A DNA stretch of 60,810 bases, from contig NZ_JANYMP010000036.1 of the NCBI RefSeq assembly GCF_025061645.1, forward strand, positions 28,447-89,256, read 5' to 3'. The stretch is from Umezawaea endophytica. Lineage in GTDB: Bacteria; Actinomycetota; Actinomycetes; Mycobacteriales; Pseudonocardiaceae. The notes under the pieces were generated by a model. The model made no database searches. It was not told where the DNA came from and worked only from the letters and a program-made list of their open reading frames with translations. The position numbers and the translations under genes were made by a program. This document shows positions 34,764-43,546 of the stretch, in pieces (the first letter of the stretch is position 1; each line of letters starts with the position of its first letter).

Positions 34764-35765
34764 GTGAACCGTGAACCGGGGAAGACCGTTCCCACCGCGA
34801 CCGTTCCACTCGATGTCGAACTTCAGGTCGCTTACGACGCCTTCATGGTGGAGGAGCCGGAGTTGGCGCGGATGAGCCTCGAGATGCTGCCGGGGATCCG
34901 TGCGGAGGTCGACGCCGCGGTGGCCATGCTCGACGACCTCGGCCGCGGCGGGCGCTTCACCGTCTCCCAGCCCTCGGTACCCGGTCCGGAAGGCGACTCC
35001 GAGATCCCGCTGCTGATCTGCACACCCGCGGGCGCGCCCGAGTCGCGGCCGGTGCTCTACTACCTGCATGGCGGCGGTTTCTTCTGCAACGACCACCGCA
35101 CCGGGCTCGACCAGTTCCTCGACACGGCCGAGCGGTTCGGAGCCACCCTGATCTCGGTCGGGTACCGGCTCGCGCCCGAACACCCCTATCCCGCCCAGAT
35201 CGACGACGCCTACGCCGGCCTGCTGTGGGTCGCCGACCACGCGGACGAACTCGGCATCGACCCCGAGCGCATCGTCGTCACCGGCCCCAGCGCCGGCGGC
35301 GGCCTGAGCGCCGCGCTCGCCCTGACCGTGCGCGACAAGGGCGGTCCTCGCCTGCTCGGCCAACTGCTGATGGCCCCCATGCTCGATGACCGCAACGACA
35401 GCGCCTCGGCCATGCAGATGGACGGAATCGAATTCTGGAACCGCAGCCACAACCTGTTTGGCTGGCACTCGCTGCTGGGAGCCCTCAAGGACGGAACGGA
35501 CGTACCGCAGTACGCCGCGCCCGCCCGCGCCACCGACCTGACAGGCCTGCCGCCCGCGTTCCTCGACGTCGGCTCCGCGGAATGCCTGCGTGACGAGGTC
35601 ATCGACTACGCCAGCAGGATCTGGCAGGCGGGTGGCCGGGCCGAACTGCACGTGTGGCCCGGCGGATTCCACGCCTTCGATCGGGAGGTTCCCGACGCGC
35701 GGATCAGCAAGGCCGCTATCGCCGCGCGCCGCGACTGGCTAGAGCGCCTTTTGGTCACCGACTGA
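34764..35765 (+). CDS. Alpha/beta hydrolase, HSL-type esterase
   Basis: 333 residues of the hormone-sensitive-lipase (GDXG) family. Oxyanion-hole HGGG is at 102-105, the nucleophile elbow GPSAG puts Ser176 as catalytic, and GYRLAPEHPYPAQ is the conserved segment after it. The last triad residues lie near FLDVGSAECLRDE (Asp) and WPGGFHAFD (His). No signal peptide, so a cytoplasmic carboxylesterase acting on short acyl esters or lactones. GTG 34764 starts the frame. It appears monocistronic; the substrate is unknown. Confidence 0.9.
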   Translation: MNREPGKTVPTATVPLDVELQVAYDAFMVEEPELARMSLEMLPGIRAEVDAAVAMLDDLGRGGRFTVSQPSVPGPEGDSEIPLLICTPAGAPESRPVLYYLHGGGFFCNDHRTGLDQFLDTAERFGATLISVGYRLAPEHPYPAQIDDAYAGLLWVADHADELGIDPERIVVTGPSAGGGLSAALALTVRDKGGPRLLGQLLMAPMLDDRNDSASAMQMDGIEFWNRSHNLFGWHSLLGALKDGTDVPQYAAPARATDLTGLPPAFLDVGSAECLRDEVIDYASRIWQAGGRAELHVWPGGFHAFDREVPDARISKAAIAARRDWLERLLVTD

Positions 35766-36085
35766 CGATCCCGTTCGACAGGGATGGGTGGCGTGTTTGA
35801 GGTCCACGTCCGAGACGTACCTTCCGAGCTTGACGTCTCCGGGAACGACGAGACGAGGACGCGCCAACAGTGTGCGGTCCTCCTCGTAGGCCAGCGGCAC
35901 CTTGGTGCCAGCAACCTCGGCGTCGATTTCACCCCGCGACACGACGGATCGGGCCGCAGGGGGATTCGCGCTCGGCGATGAGCAGGACGGAGTCATGGCC
36001 CGGTTGTTGCGGGTGACGCGGAGTAGTGGCTGACCTGCGCCGGCCCTCTCGCCGTCGGACGTCGTGCTGCGTTGAGGCGCGGTGT
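35766..36085. other. Intergenic, possible gene tail on the minus strand
   Basis: A minus frame contains IDAEVAGTKVPLAYEEDRTL and RPRLVVPGDVKLGRYVSDVD, which look protein-like, but the frame has no domain I know and no good start. It may be a remnant. Nothing else is seen. Confidence 0.35.
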
Positions 36086-37465
36086 TTAGCAACCGACCGA
36101 GGCAGTTTTGCAATCGACCCAGTGGAGCTTCCTGTCGCCTCCGGCGGGCAGGTACTGCAGATGCTGTTGTGGGTCGTCAGGAGGGGACTCGATCGTGAAA
36201 GGCTTGCCGTGGTCGTCGATTGTCGTGGTGAACTTGCCGTCCAGGGTGAAGTACTCGACTGCGAACCGCCACGAGCAGACCTGGTGCGAGACCGACCCGA
36301 CGTTGATGGCGAGATCTCCCGCAGTGATGCCCTGTCCTAGGTCGATCTTGTGATGGGCGAAGTAGTCGATGTTGACCGCCCACCCGTCGTTGCTCTCGAT
36401 CGCAGGAGTTCCGGGTGGGTCGGCCAAAGAAAAGTAGATCGCGCCGACATGTCCTTCCCCCTGGGGTGGTAGGAGAATGGCGCTGGCGGCGGTCGACGGT
36501 CTGCAGACCACATCGGTGGTCGTGATGCTGGTGACGGTGACAGCGCTGACGTGATCGCTGGTGAGGTGCAAGCGGTAGCTGTCGCTTTTGCCGTATCGGG
36601 AGCGTTGCGATTCCATCCGTTCGCTGACCATTTGTAGATCTGGGTCCCTGGTGTCGATGGCGATCTTTGGTCGGCCAGGGCCTTCTGGGAGTAGACGCGC
36701 TCCCAACGGGCGCAGTTGGGCTGCTATCCGGTCGAAATCCATCGGGTCGAACCGGGTGAGGTCAGTGAATTCCTCGGATGTGATGGGGCGATCCAGAACG
36801 AACCCCCACGTCGCCGGGCGGCGTGTGTCCGGGCCTTTCATCATCCAGGTGAACGGGGCTGTGCGGCGATCGACGTCTTGCTGGGCGCGACGGTTGGATT
36901 CGGCGATGCTGGCGGCGGTGGTGTTCTCGTACCAGCGCTGGCCGACGATGGTGGCGGCGATGAGGATCATGGTCGCCGTCATGATCAGGATGATGCGGGC
37001 GGGGGTGGGTTTGCGGCCGGGACCGCTGCCAGGCGCGTGGTAGTTGTGGGTCTCGGTCTTCCGGATATCACCGCCGGCCATCTCGGCGCGGCTCTTGTAG
37101 TGTGCCTTGGCGTGTTGGCTCGGGCGGTGGGGTTGTGCCGGGGCCTGCTGTACGCCGGGTGAGGCGGGGGTGCCGTCTTTCGCTATGGTCCCGCCAGCCA
37201 TCAGGACTTCGCTGCGGTCGGTTGCGTACGCGCTCTGCTGGTACCTGACGTTGCCGGTGCCAGGGACGGGTTTCTCCCGAGAGCCCCACCACACCAGAGG
37301 GCCGGCCACCGCCGTACCGACGAATGCGGCGATCGACATCGAGGCCAGCCAGCGGCCGGTATCTGCCTGCGGGCCCCACTCGAACCGGACGGCCATCAAC
37401 ATGACCGCGGTGAACACCCCTAGCAGCAGCACCACGACGATCAGCCACCGTAACAAGCGTTTCAT
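36086..37465 (-). CDS. Hypothetical membrane protein
   Basis: 459 residues with no recognised family. Two N-terminal membrane segments (LLRWLIVVVLLLGVFTAVML and SIAAFVGTAVAGPLVWWG) are followed by a polar, probably cytoplasmic linker. A third helix (ARIILIMTATMILIAATIVG) then leads to a C-terminal extracytoplasmic domain of about 270 residues with beta character and three cysteines (VVCRPS, HQVCSWRF, WVDCKTASVGC). ATG 37465 is preferred over GTG 37471 because AAGGGG is 5 nt upstream. The gene stands alone. Confidence 0.75.
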   Translation of the reverse strand: MKRLLRWLIVVVLLLGVFTAVMLMAVRFEWGPQADTGRWLASMSIAAFVGTAVAGPLVWWGSREKPVPGTGNVRYQQSAYATDRSEVLMAGGTIAKDGTPASPGVQQAPAQPHRPSQHAKAHYKSRAEMAGGDIRKTETHNYHAPGSGPGRKPTPARIILIMTATMILIAATIVGQRWYENTTAASIAESNRRAQQDVDRRTAPFTWMMKGPDTRRPATWGFVLDRPITSEEFTDLTRFDPMDFDRIAAQLRPLGARLLPEGPGRPKIAIDTRDPDLQMVSERMESQRSRYGKSDSYRLHLTSDHVSAVTVTSITTTDVVCRPSTAASAILLPPQGEGHVGAIYFSLADPPGTPAIESNDGWAVNIDYFAHHKIDLGQGITAGDLAINVGSVSHQVCSWRFAVEYFTLDGKFTTTIDDHGKPFTIESPPDDPQQHLQYLPAGGDRKLHWVDCKTASVGC

Positions 37466-37912
37466 CGGCACCCCTTGTCGAGTTTGCTCTTGCCAGTTGT
37501 ACCGAAGCAGGAGTGATCAAACACGGTGGTCCCAAAGATTGGGGCGTTGTTGCCGGTTCGGATCCAATCTGAGTCCGCAAGAATGCGGGCTGAATCGCGG
37601 CAGGGTCTGGTGCGACGCGGTCAATCGGTCTGAGGAAAACGTCGGCGAGGGCAGGTCGGTATTGGATTACTTGAGTCGATTGCGGGTGATGCGGGTAATG
37701 ACGTCGATGGTTCCGGCGGCGAGGTTGGCCATGCCGTTTTTGATGATCGACCAGATCATCGTCGTCAACCGCACCTACAACCTGCTCGACAGTCGCACTT
37801 CTTCCGCAGGCCGTCCCGACACCGTCGTCTCCGACCACGGTGTCCAGGGCACATCAAGTCCCCGGTCGAAGCCGGGTCGGTTCAGCCTCGTTGCTCCGAC
37901 AACACGATGTCG
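37466..37912. other. Intergenic with a possible integrase fragment
   Basis: Around 37741-37830 a plus frame reads LIDQIIVVNRTYNLLDSRTS, then GRPDTVVSDHG. This resembles the strand before the second catalytic Asp of retroviral-type integrase domains. It is isolated and short, so at most a trace of a transposase. Nothing else is seen. Confidence 0.35.
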
Positions 37913-38818
37913 TCATCGTTTGAGGGCTTGGGGAAACTGCCGGTGTGCCCGGTCGATGACCTTGCTGATCGGCGCCTCGTCGCGGCGGTCCCGGCGCCAG
38001 GTCAGGTAGGTCACGACGGTGGGCTGGGGGTCGAGCAGGGCGCGCAGCAGGATTCGCTCGCCGTGGGGTGAGGCGAAGTGGCTGTGGTCGTGCCAGGAGG
38101 CGGGCACGAACGAGCAGTGCGCACCGTCGGACAGCAGCATCAGCAGGCCGTCCTCGACCGCAGCGTTGATCCGGTCCACCAGCGGCAGCATCTCCAGGTA
38201 CGGGTGGAGGGAGTCCGGGAAGGTCCAGGGGTCGATGTTGGTGGCCAGGCGCAGGCCGACGACGTCGGCGGGACCGACCCGGTCGAGGCGGTGGAACCGC
38301 GGCGTGTCCGGGACCGCGACCACGAAGCGCTCCTCCAGCAACGGGAGTTGGTCGAGTTCCCCGTCCTCGGGCAGCGGGGTCCACAACAGACCCAGTTCGA
38401 GGTCACGGGAGCGCAGTGAGTCGATCTGCTGGTGCGAGTCCAGCGGTCGGAGCGACAGGGACGACCGGCCGACGGCGGACCGGATGGTCTGATCCACCAG
38501 TGATTCGCGGAACTCCGTCGGCAACGAGCGCACGCCGACGCGGACGGGGGGCGTGTGTGCGGTGCGGAACATCGTCTCGACGAGGTCGAACTCGGCGACG
38601 ATGGACCGCGCGCGGGGGAACAGGGCCTCGCCCGCCGCGGTCAGGGTCGACGGGCGCGTCGAGCGGTCGAAGAGGCTGACTCCCAGTTCGGACTCCAACT
38701 CCCGGATGCGCTCGCTGATCCGAGACGGCGCGAGGCGCAGGTCGTGGGCCGCCAGGGTGACGCTGCCCGACCGCGCCAAGGCCAGGAAGACCTGCATGTG
38801 AGCGAGTTGGGGCTTCAT
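37913..38818 (-). CDS. LysR-family regulator of the 38.9-42.2 kb genes
   Basis: 301 residues. N-terminal LysR helix-turn-helix (MQVFLALARSGSVTLAAHDL, RLAPSRISERIRELESELGV, LFDRSTRP) is followed by the two-lobed effector domain from about residue 90. It is divergent from the aldolase-cyclase operon, and the 119-bp gap carries an inverted repeat with LysR-like spacing. It probably activates that operon in response to a pathway intermediate. Confidence 0.9.
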   Translation of the reverse strand: MKPQLAHMQVFLALARSGSVTLAAHDLRLAPSRISERIRELESELGVSLFDRSTRPSTLTAAGEALFPRARSIVAEFDLVETMFRTAHTPPVRVGVRSLPTEFRESLVDQTIRSAVGRSSLSLRPLDSHQQIDSLRSRDLELGLLWTPLPEDGELDQLPLLEERFVVAVPDTPRFHRLDRVGPADVVGLRLATNIDPWTFPDSLHPYLEMLPLVDRINAAVEDGLLMLLSDGAHCSFVPASWHDHSHFASPHGERILLRALLDPQPTVVTYLTWRRDRRDEAPISKVIDRAHRQFPQALKR

Positions 38819-38849
38819 GCCGGGCCTGCCCGCCGAGCTGAGTGAGGTG

Positions 38850-38871
38850 TTGTCGACACAACTTTCGACAA
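38850..38871. promoter_or_regulatory. Inverted repeat in the LysR/aldolase gap
   Basis: TTGTCG-N10-CGACAA, 66 bp before the aldolase start and 32 bp before the LysR start. The dyad TTG...CAA with about 10-11 bp between arms fits a LysR recognition box. A further TTGTCGG lies near 38913. Confidence 0.55.
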
Positions 38872-38937
38872 TACCGAAACTGTCCGGCTCTTTTCGGCTC
38901 TACCGTCGACTTGTCGGAGAGTCGAGAGGAACTACGC

Positions 38938-39696
38938 ATGTTGATGAGACGTCCGCGCCGCATCCGGGCGGCTTGGGAGGCGGGAGGAGTGGCCTACGGG
39001 GTCGCGGTCCAGTTGCCCAGCCCCGACGTGGTGGAGGTCGTGGGGCAGGCCGGGTTCGACTACACGTGGATCGACGCCGAGCACGGCTCGTTGTCGCTGG
39101 CGGAGATCCGCGAGCTGATCCGCGGCGCCGACGCCGTCGGGATCGACGCGATCGTGCGGGTGGCCGATCACGACCCGTCGTTCATCCAGCGCGTCCTCGA
39201 CCTCGGCGCGGCCGGGATCATGGCCGCGCACGTGTGCACGGTGGAGCAGACGACCGCGCTCGTGGCGGCGGCCCGCTACGCCCCAGCGGGACGGCGGGGG
39301 GCTTGCCCGGCGGTGCGGTCGGTCGGGCACGTCACGACCGACTGGGCGAGTGACCGGCGGCAGGCCGATGAGGACGTGCTGGTCTTCGGGCTCGTCGAGG
39401 ACCCCGAGGGCGTCGAGAACGTGGAGGCCATCGCGTCGCGGCCGGGTCTTGACGGGCTCGTCTTCGGTCCCTTCGACCTGAGCATGGCGTGGGGGCTCGA
39501 CGGTGACGTCGCCCAGGCCGAGATCCACGAGGCGCACGATCGCGTCGTCCGGGCCTGTCGTGACGGCGGGATCGAGTACGTGGTCGCGAACGCGGCGTGG
39601 GAACCGGAGGACGTGGTGTCACGGACCGTCACCTTGGCCGGTGACCGGGGTGTGCTGTTCGACGGGCTGCGCGCGCTGCTGGCGGCGCGGCGATGA
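38938..39696 (+). CDS. HpcH/HpaI-type aldolase (citrate lyase beta-like)
   Basis: 252 residues, class II pyruvate aldolase barrel. Key signatures are FDYTWIDAEHGSLSL with D46-EHG, the substrate arginine in AIVRVADHDP, LDLGAAGIMAAHV in the position of the metal-binding strand, and VFGPFDLSMAWG matching GPNDLS. ATG 38938 has GAGAGGA upstream; the longer frame is unsupported. It probably cleaves a 4-hydroxy-2-oxo acid to pyruvate and an aldehyde using a divalent metal. Its stop overlaps the cyclase ATG (ATGA), so it sits in a coupled catabolic unit. Confidence 0.85.
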   Translation: MLMRRPRRIRAAWEAGGVAYGVAVQLPSPDVVEVVGQAGFDYTWIDAEHGSLSLAEIRELIRGADAVGIDAIVRVADHDPSFIQRVLDLGAAGIMAAHVCTVEQTTALVAAARYAPAGRRGACPAVRSVGHVTTDWASDRRQADEDVLVFGLVEDPEGVENVEAIASRPGLDGLVFGPFDLSMAWGLDGDVAQAEIHEAHDRVVRACRDGGIEYVVANAAWEPEDVVSRTVTLAGDRGVLFDGLRALLAARR

Positions 39697-40652
39697 GCGG
39701 GCGGGGCACGGACCTGACCGAGGGCGAGGTGATCGAGTTCTTCACCTCGTTGTCCAACTGGGGCCGGTGGGGTGAGGACGATCGCTTGGGCACGCTGAAC
39801 ACCATCACCGACGAGGTCCGGGTGGCGGCCGCCGCGTCGATCCGCTTCGGGCGCGCCGTGTCGCTGTCGCGGGACATCGACCCCCGTGCGCCGGATCCGT
39901 TGGCGTCCGGCAACTTCGCGGTGCAGCGGTTCACCGGGACCAACGAGGTCGAGGAGCACTTCGGGCGGCCGTTGCGGTTCGACGCGGTGACGGAGTTCGT
40001 CGGCATCGCCGCGCACGGTTCGAACACCCACGTCGACGGCCTGGCCCACTACTCGTGGGACGGGCACAACTACAACGGCTTCCCCGCTTCCGACACGACC
40101 TCGTTGGGCGGTGCGCGCCGGCTTTCGGTGCACCACGCCGTGCACGGCTTCCTCACCAGGGGAGTGCTGCTGGACATCGCGGCGCTGTACGGCGTCGCCT
40201 GGCTGGAGCGCGGTCACCCGGTCACCCCTGACGAGCTGACCGCGGCGGAACGGCGGCAGGGTGTCGTGGTGCGTCCGGGTGACGCGCTGCTGGTGCACAC
40301 CGGCAACGTGGCCAGGATCCTGCACGAGGGCCCCGACGCCGTCGGTCCGGCCGCGCGGCAGGCCGGATTGCACGCGAGTTGCTTGCCGTTCTTGCGCGAG
40401 CGCGACGTCGCCGTGCTGGGCAACGACGGCGTGCAGGACGTGCAGCCCTCCGGCTACGGCCCGGACCTGACCAGACCGGTGCACGCGGTGGGCCTGGTCG
40501 CCCTCGGTCTCTGGCTGATCGACAACGTGGAACTCACCGAACTCGCCGCGGTGTGCCGGGAGGAAGGCCGGTGGGAGTTCTTCTTCGCCGCGTTGCCCTG
40601 GCGCCTGGTCGGCGCCACCTCCAGCGCGAGCAACCCCGTGGCGATCTTCTGA
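39693..40652 (+). CDS. Cyclase-family metal-dependent hydrolase (PF04199)
   Basis: 319 residues, complete. The metal site is AAHGSNTHVDGLAHY (His108, His113, Asp115, His119), flanked by typical segments WGEDDRLGTLNTIT at the N-terminus and GVVVRPGDALLVHTGN. The family includes kynurenine formamidase and isatin hydrolase, and opens amides or lactones with Mn or Zn. It is translationally coupled to the HpaI-type aldolase. This suggests ring or amide opening followed by aldol cleavage. A broken relative sits at 33285 beside an aromatic monooxygenase. Confidence 0.9.
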   Translation: MSGRGTDLTEGEVIEFFTSLSNWGRWGEDDRLGTLNTITDEVRVAAAASIRFGRAVSLSRDIDPRAPDPLASGNFAVQRFTGTNEVEEHFGRPLRFDAVTEFVGIAAHGSNTHVDGLAHYSWDGHNYNGFPASDTTSLGGARRLSVHHAVHGFLTRGVLLDIAALYGVAWLERGHPVTPDELTAAERRQGVVVRPGDALLVHTGNVARILHEGPDAVGPAARQAGLHASCLPFLRERDVAVLGNDGVQDVQPSGYGPDLTRPVHAVGLVALGLWLIDNVELTELAAVCREEGRWEFFFAALPWRLVGATSSASNPVAIF

Positions 40653-40813
40653 CCACCCACCCGAACGCTGACAACCTGACACGGCCTGACGTTGGCCGGC
40701 ACCGATCTGCTCAGCGCGATGTCATGCCTCTTGGCGGCCGGCGATCACGTTCCAGCGGCAGTCGACTCCTTTTTCTGCTTCCTCACTCGCAGAAACAGAA
40801 GGGATGCACACCT

Positions 40814-41434
40814 ATGTCCACAACGGCGGTTCTCGTCATCGACATGCAGAACGGCTTCCTGCACCCGGAAGGGTCGCTGGCCCGAGCGGGGATGGGGCTC
40901 TCCGACACCGAACCTGTCGTCCGGGCGGCAGAGAACCTGGTCGCTGCCTCACGGGCGGCGTCCGTGCCCGTGCTCTACACCCGTCAGGTCATCAGTGAGG
41001 GTGGTCCGGAAATGTCCGCCGCATGGCGCGAGGCGGCAGCGCCGATCCTCGCGATCGAGCCGCGAATGCTGAGCCATGGCAGTTGGGACGCTGAGATCCT
41101 TGATCGCCTTGCTCCGGTGGCCGGGGAAAAGGTTGTCGACAAGGATCGCTACGACGCCTTCCTGCACACCGATCTGGAAGAAACCTTGCGAGGACTGGGT
41201 GTCGAACGTCTGGTGGTCGCCGGGGTGCTGACCAACGTGTGCGTCGAGTCCACTGTGCGGTCTGGGCTGGAGCGGCATTTCGACGTCGCGGTGGCATCCG
41301 ATGCCACCGCTGCCTACGACGGGTTCCTGGCGCCGTCGCTCGCCGCGATGCGTGCGCTGTTCGCGACCGTGGCGCCCTGGGCGGAAATCCTGTCCCGCGG
41401 TGGTGGAGAGCGGATCGTGACCGCGACTCGCTGA
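40814..41434 (+). CDS. Cysteine hydrolase, isochorismatase-like
   Basis: 206 residues with the complete triad of the superfamily: Asp10 in LVIDMQNGF, Lys110 in VVDKDRYDAF and Cys143 in VLTNVCVESTVRSG. The VLTNVCV cis-peptide region favours an amidohydrolase (nicotinamidase or N-carbamoyl type) over a true isochorismatase. ATG 40814 with AAGGG upstream is chosen; the much longer upstream frame is a shadow of the cyclase gene. A 160-bp gap separates it from the cyclase, and the SDR gene follows. Likely hydrolyses an amide or carbamoyl intermediate of the same pathway. Confidence 0.9.
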   Translation: MSTTAVLVIDMQNGFLHPEGSLARAGMGLSDTEPVVRAAENLVAASRAASVPVLYTRQVISEGGPEMSAAWREAAAPILAIEPRMLSHGSWDAEILDRLAPVAGEKVVDKDRYDAFLHTDLEETLRGLGVERLVVAGVLTNVCVESTVRSGLERHFDVAVASDATAAYDGFLAPSLAAMRALFATVAPWAEILSRGGGERIVTATR

Positions 41435-41491
41435 AGCCGTTGCGAGACCGGCAACTAGCACACTCGAACATCGATCCCGAAGGACACTTGA

Positions 41492-42223
41492 ATGATTGAG
41501 GACAAGGTCGTGGTCATCACCGGGGCGAGCGGTGGAATCGGGCGGGCCACCGCTGTGGGCTTGGCCGCGCGGGGCGCGAAGCTGGTGCTCGGGGGTCGTA
41601 CCGACAAGGCGCTCGACGGGGTAGCGCGGGAAATCCGGGCCGCGGGTGGTCAGGCGGTGGCGGTGGTGACCGACGTGACCCGGCGGCAGGACGTCCAGGC
41701 GTTGCTGGCGGCGGCAGTGGCGGAGTTCGGGCGGGTGGACGTGATGGTGAACAACGCCGGGATCGGGCCGGTGTCCGCGCTGGACGAGTTGAAGGTCGAG
41801 GAGTGGGATCGGATGGTGGACGTGAACCTGAAGGGGGTGTTGCACGGGATCGGTGCCGCGTTGCCGGTGTTCCGGCGTCAGGGTGGGGGGCAGTTCGTGA
41901 CGGTGGGGTCGGTCGCGGGGATGGCGCCGACGCCGACGATGGCGGTGTACGGGGCCACCAAGACCGCGGTTCGGGTGTTGTGCGACGGGTTGCGCGTTGA
42001 GTCGGGGCCAGACGTGCGGGTGACCCTGGTCAGTCCTGGTTTCGTGGCCACTGACTTCGTGGCCACGGTGTCGGACGCGGATGTTCGGGCCGCGTTGGAG
42101 AAGTCGCGTGACGCGATGGCGATCTCGCCGGACGCGATCGCCAGGGCGATCGTGTTCGCGGTCGACCAGCCCGCGGACGTCGACGTCAACGAGATCGTCG
42201 TACGCCCCACCGCACAAGCCTGA
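41492..42223 (+). CDS. Short-chain dehydrogenase/reductase
   Basis: 243 residues, classical SDR. Cofactor motif TGASGGIG (10-17), NNAG (87-90), and the Ser140-Tyr153-Lys157 triad in VGSVAGMAPTPTMAVYGATK. Arg35 after GG (VLGGRTD) suggests NADP(H) preference. Between about 41560 and 42010 codons end mainly in G rather than C, unlike the genes before it, which hints at a different history. It follows the cysteine hydrolase by 57 bp on the same strand, so it is probably the last gene of the LysR-controlled run. The substrate is an alcohol or ketone, not determined. Confidence 0.9.
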   Translation: MIEDKVVVITGASGGIGRATAVGLAARGAKLVLGGRTDKALDGVAREIRAAGGQAVAVVTDVTRRQDVQALLAAAVAEFGRVDVMVNNAGIGPVSALDELKVEEWDRMVDVNLKGVLHGIGAALPVFRRQGGGQFVTVGSVAGMAPTPTMAVYGATKTAVRVLCDGLRVESGPDVRVTLVSPGFVATDFVATVSDADVRAALEKSRDAMAISPDAIARAIVFAVDQPADVDVNEIVVRPTAQA

Positions 42224-42323
42224 CAACGCCTGTTCGATGAGGCCGCATGACACCCATGACAGCCAGGCTGTGGTGCGACACCACTGGCCAGCGTACTTCG
42301 TGGAGCTTGGCGTGGTGACCGGG

Positions 42324-42734
42324 TCAGGCGTGTGGGTCGAGGATTTCCGCCAGGAGGCCGCGTACTCGGCGGTCGATGTCGTCGCGGATCGGTCGGACGG
42401 CGTCGACGCCTTGGCCCGCGGGGTCGTCGAGGGCCCAGTCGAGGTAGCGCTTGCCGGGGAAGACGGGGCAGGTGTCGCCGCAGCCCATGGTGATCACGAC
42501 GTCGGAGGCTTCGACGTCGGCGTAGGAGAGCTTGGTGGGGATCTCGGCGGTGATGTCGAGTCCTAGTTCCGCTAGTGCTTCGGCCGCGGCGGGGTTGACC
42601 TTGTCGGCGGGCTCGGAGCCCGCGGAGCGGACGGAGACCCTGCCGAGTGCGTAGTGCTGGAGCAGGGCTGCGGCCATCTGGGACCGGCCCGCGTTGTGGA
42701 CGCAGACGAACAGCACTTCCGGGGTCTTGCTCAC
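42324..42734 (-). CDS. arsC: Arsenate reductase, low-molecular-weight phosphatase type
   Basis: 136 residues. The phosphate-binding loop is CVHNAGRS (Cys11, Arg17). The redox pair is Cys85 and Cys89 in MGCGDTCPVFPG, and the acid residue lies in LDWALDDPAG. This three-cysteine layout is the thioredoxin- or mycoredoxin-linked ArsC of Gram-positive bacteria, which reduces arsenate to arsenite for export. It is divergent from the truncated ACR3 gene, with a likely ArsR site in the 185-bp gap. With the pump broken, reduction alone would not protect the cell unless another exporter exists. Confidence 0.9.
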   Translation of the reverse strand: MSKTPEVLFVCVHNAGRSQMAAALLQHYALGRVSVRSAGSEPADKVNPAAAEALAELGLDITAEIPTKLSYADVEASDVVITMGCGDTCPVFPGKRYLDWALDDPAGQGVDAVRPIRDDIDRRVRGLLAEILDPHA

Positions 42735-42878
42735 CGTTGTTCTCCTCGTGGCGGCTCTGCGGTTGGTTCGTTGATCTCCGGTCCGGGCGAACGGAAGATG
42801 GTGGCCCGCTGTTCACCTGGTCGGTCAGTCCTCGGCCGGTTCGGGCCTTCGGCCTTCGGCAGGGGAGAGCACATCAGG

Positions 42879-42897
42879 TTGAATCGACTTATGTCAA
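42879..42897. promoter_or_regulatory. Probable ArsR operator/promoter
   Basis: TTGA-N11-TCAA between arsC and ACR3; read on the minus strand it is TTGACATAAGTCGATTCAA, similar to ArsR-type sites and containing a TTGACA box. It would control both directions. Confidence 0.5.
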
Positions 42898-42919
42898 TCC
42901 AAGCCCTAGGCTCGCCCAC

Positions 42920-43546
42920 ATGATGAGCCAACGACAGCGCCCGGCGGACCGGTCTTCGGCTTCCGACCAGGCCGCGGATCGGCGGGTGAAGGTCGCTGAG
43001 TCCGCCGTCGTGAAAAGTCTGTCCTTTCTGGACAGGTTCCTGCCGGTGTGGATCGGCGTGGCCATGGTCGCTGGTCTCGCCCTCGGGCGGTTCCTGCCCG
43101 GTCTCCAAGGCGTTCTGGACGCGGTGAAGGTCGATGGCGTCTCGTTGCCGATCGCGCTCGGTCTGCTGCTGATGATGTACCCGGTGCTGGCGAAGGTCCG
43201 CTACGACAAGCTCGACACCGTCACCCGCGACAAGCGCACGATGGTCCTGTCCCTGGTGTTGAACTGGGTTCTCGGCCCGGCGCTGATGTTCGCCCTGGCG
43301 TGGATCTTCCTGGCGGACCTGCCCGAGTACCGCACCGGTCTGATCATCGTCGGGCTTGCCCGCTGCATCGCGATGGTCATCATCTGGAACGACCTCGCCT
43401 GCGGCGACCGCGAAGCCGCCGCCGTGCTGGTCGCGCTCAACTCGGTGTTCCAGGTGATCATGTTCGGCGTGCTCGGCTGGTTCTACCTCGACGGCTGCTG
43501 CACGCCGTCGCGGTCGCGAGCAAACCGGTCACGGTGGGGGAGTTGA
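42920..43546 (+). pseudogene. ACR3-type arsenite exporter, first half only
   Basis: From ATG 42920 the protein follows ACR3 through its first six or so helices: LSFLDRFLPVWIGVAMVAGL, LLLMMYPVLAKVRYDKL, LSLVLNWVLGPALMFALAWI, GLARCIAMVIIWNDLACGD and LNSVFQVIMFGVLGWFYLD. The conserved cysteine of ALARCIAMV is present. At about 43490 homology ends, and the frame runs 18 more codons into the out-of-phase ArsR sequence before a stop. About half of the roughly 370-residue pump is missing. Non-functional as an exporter. Confidence 0.85.
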
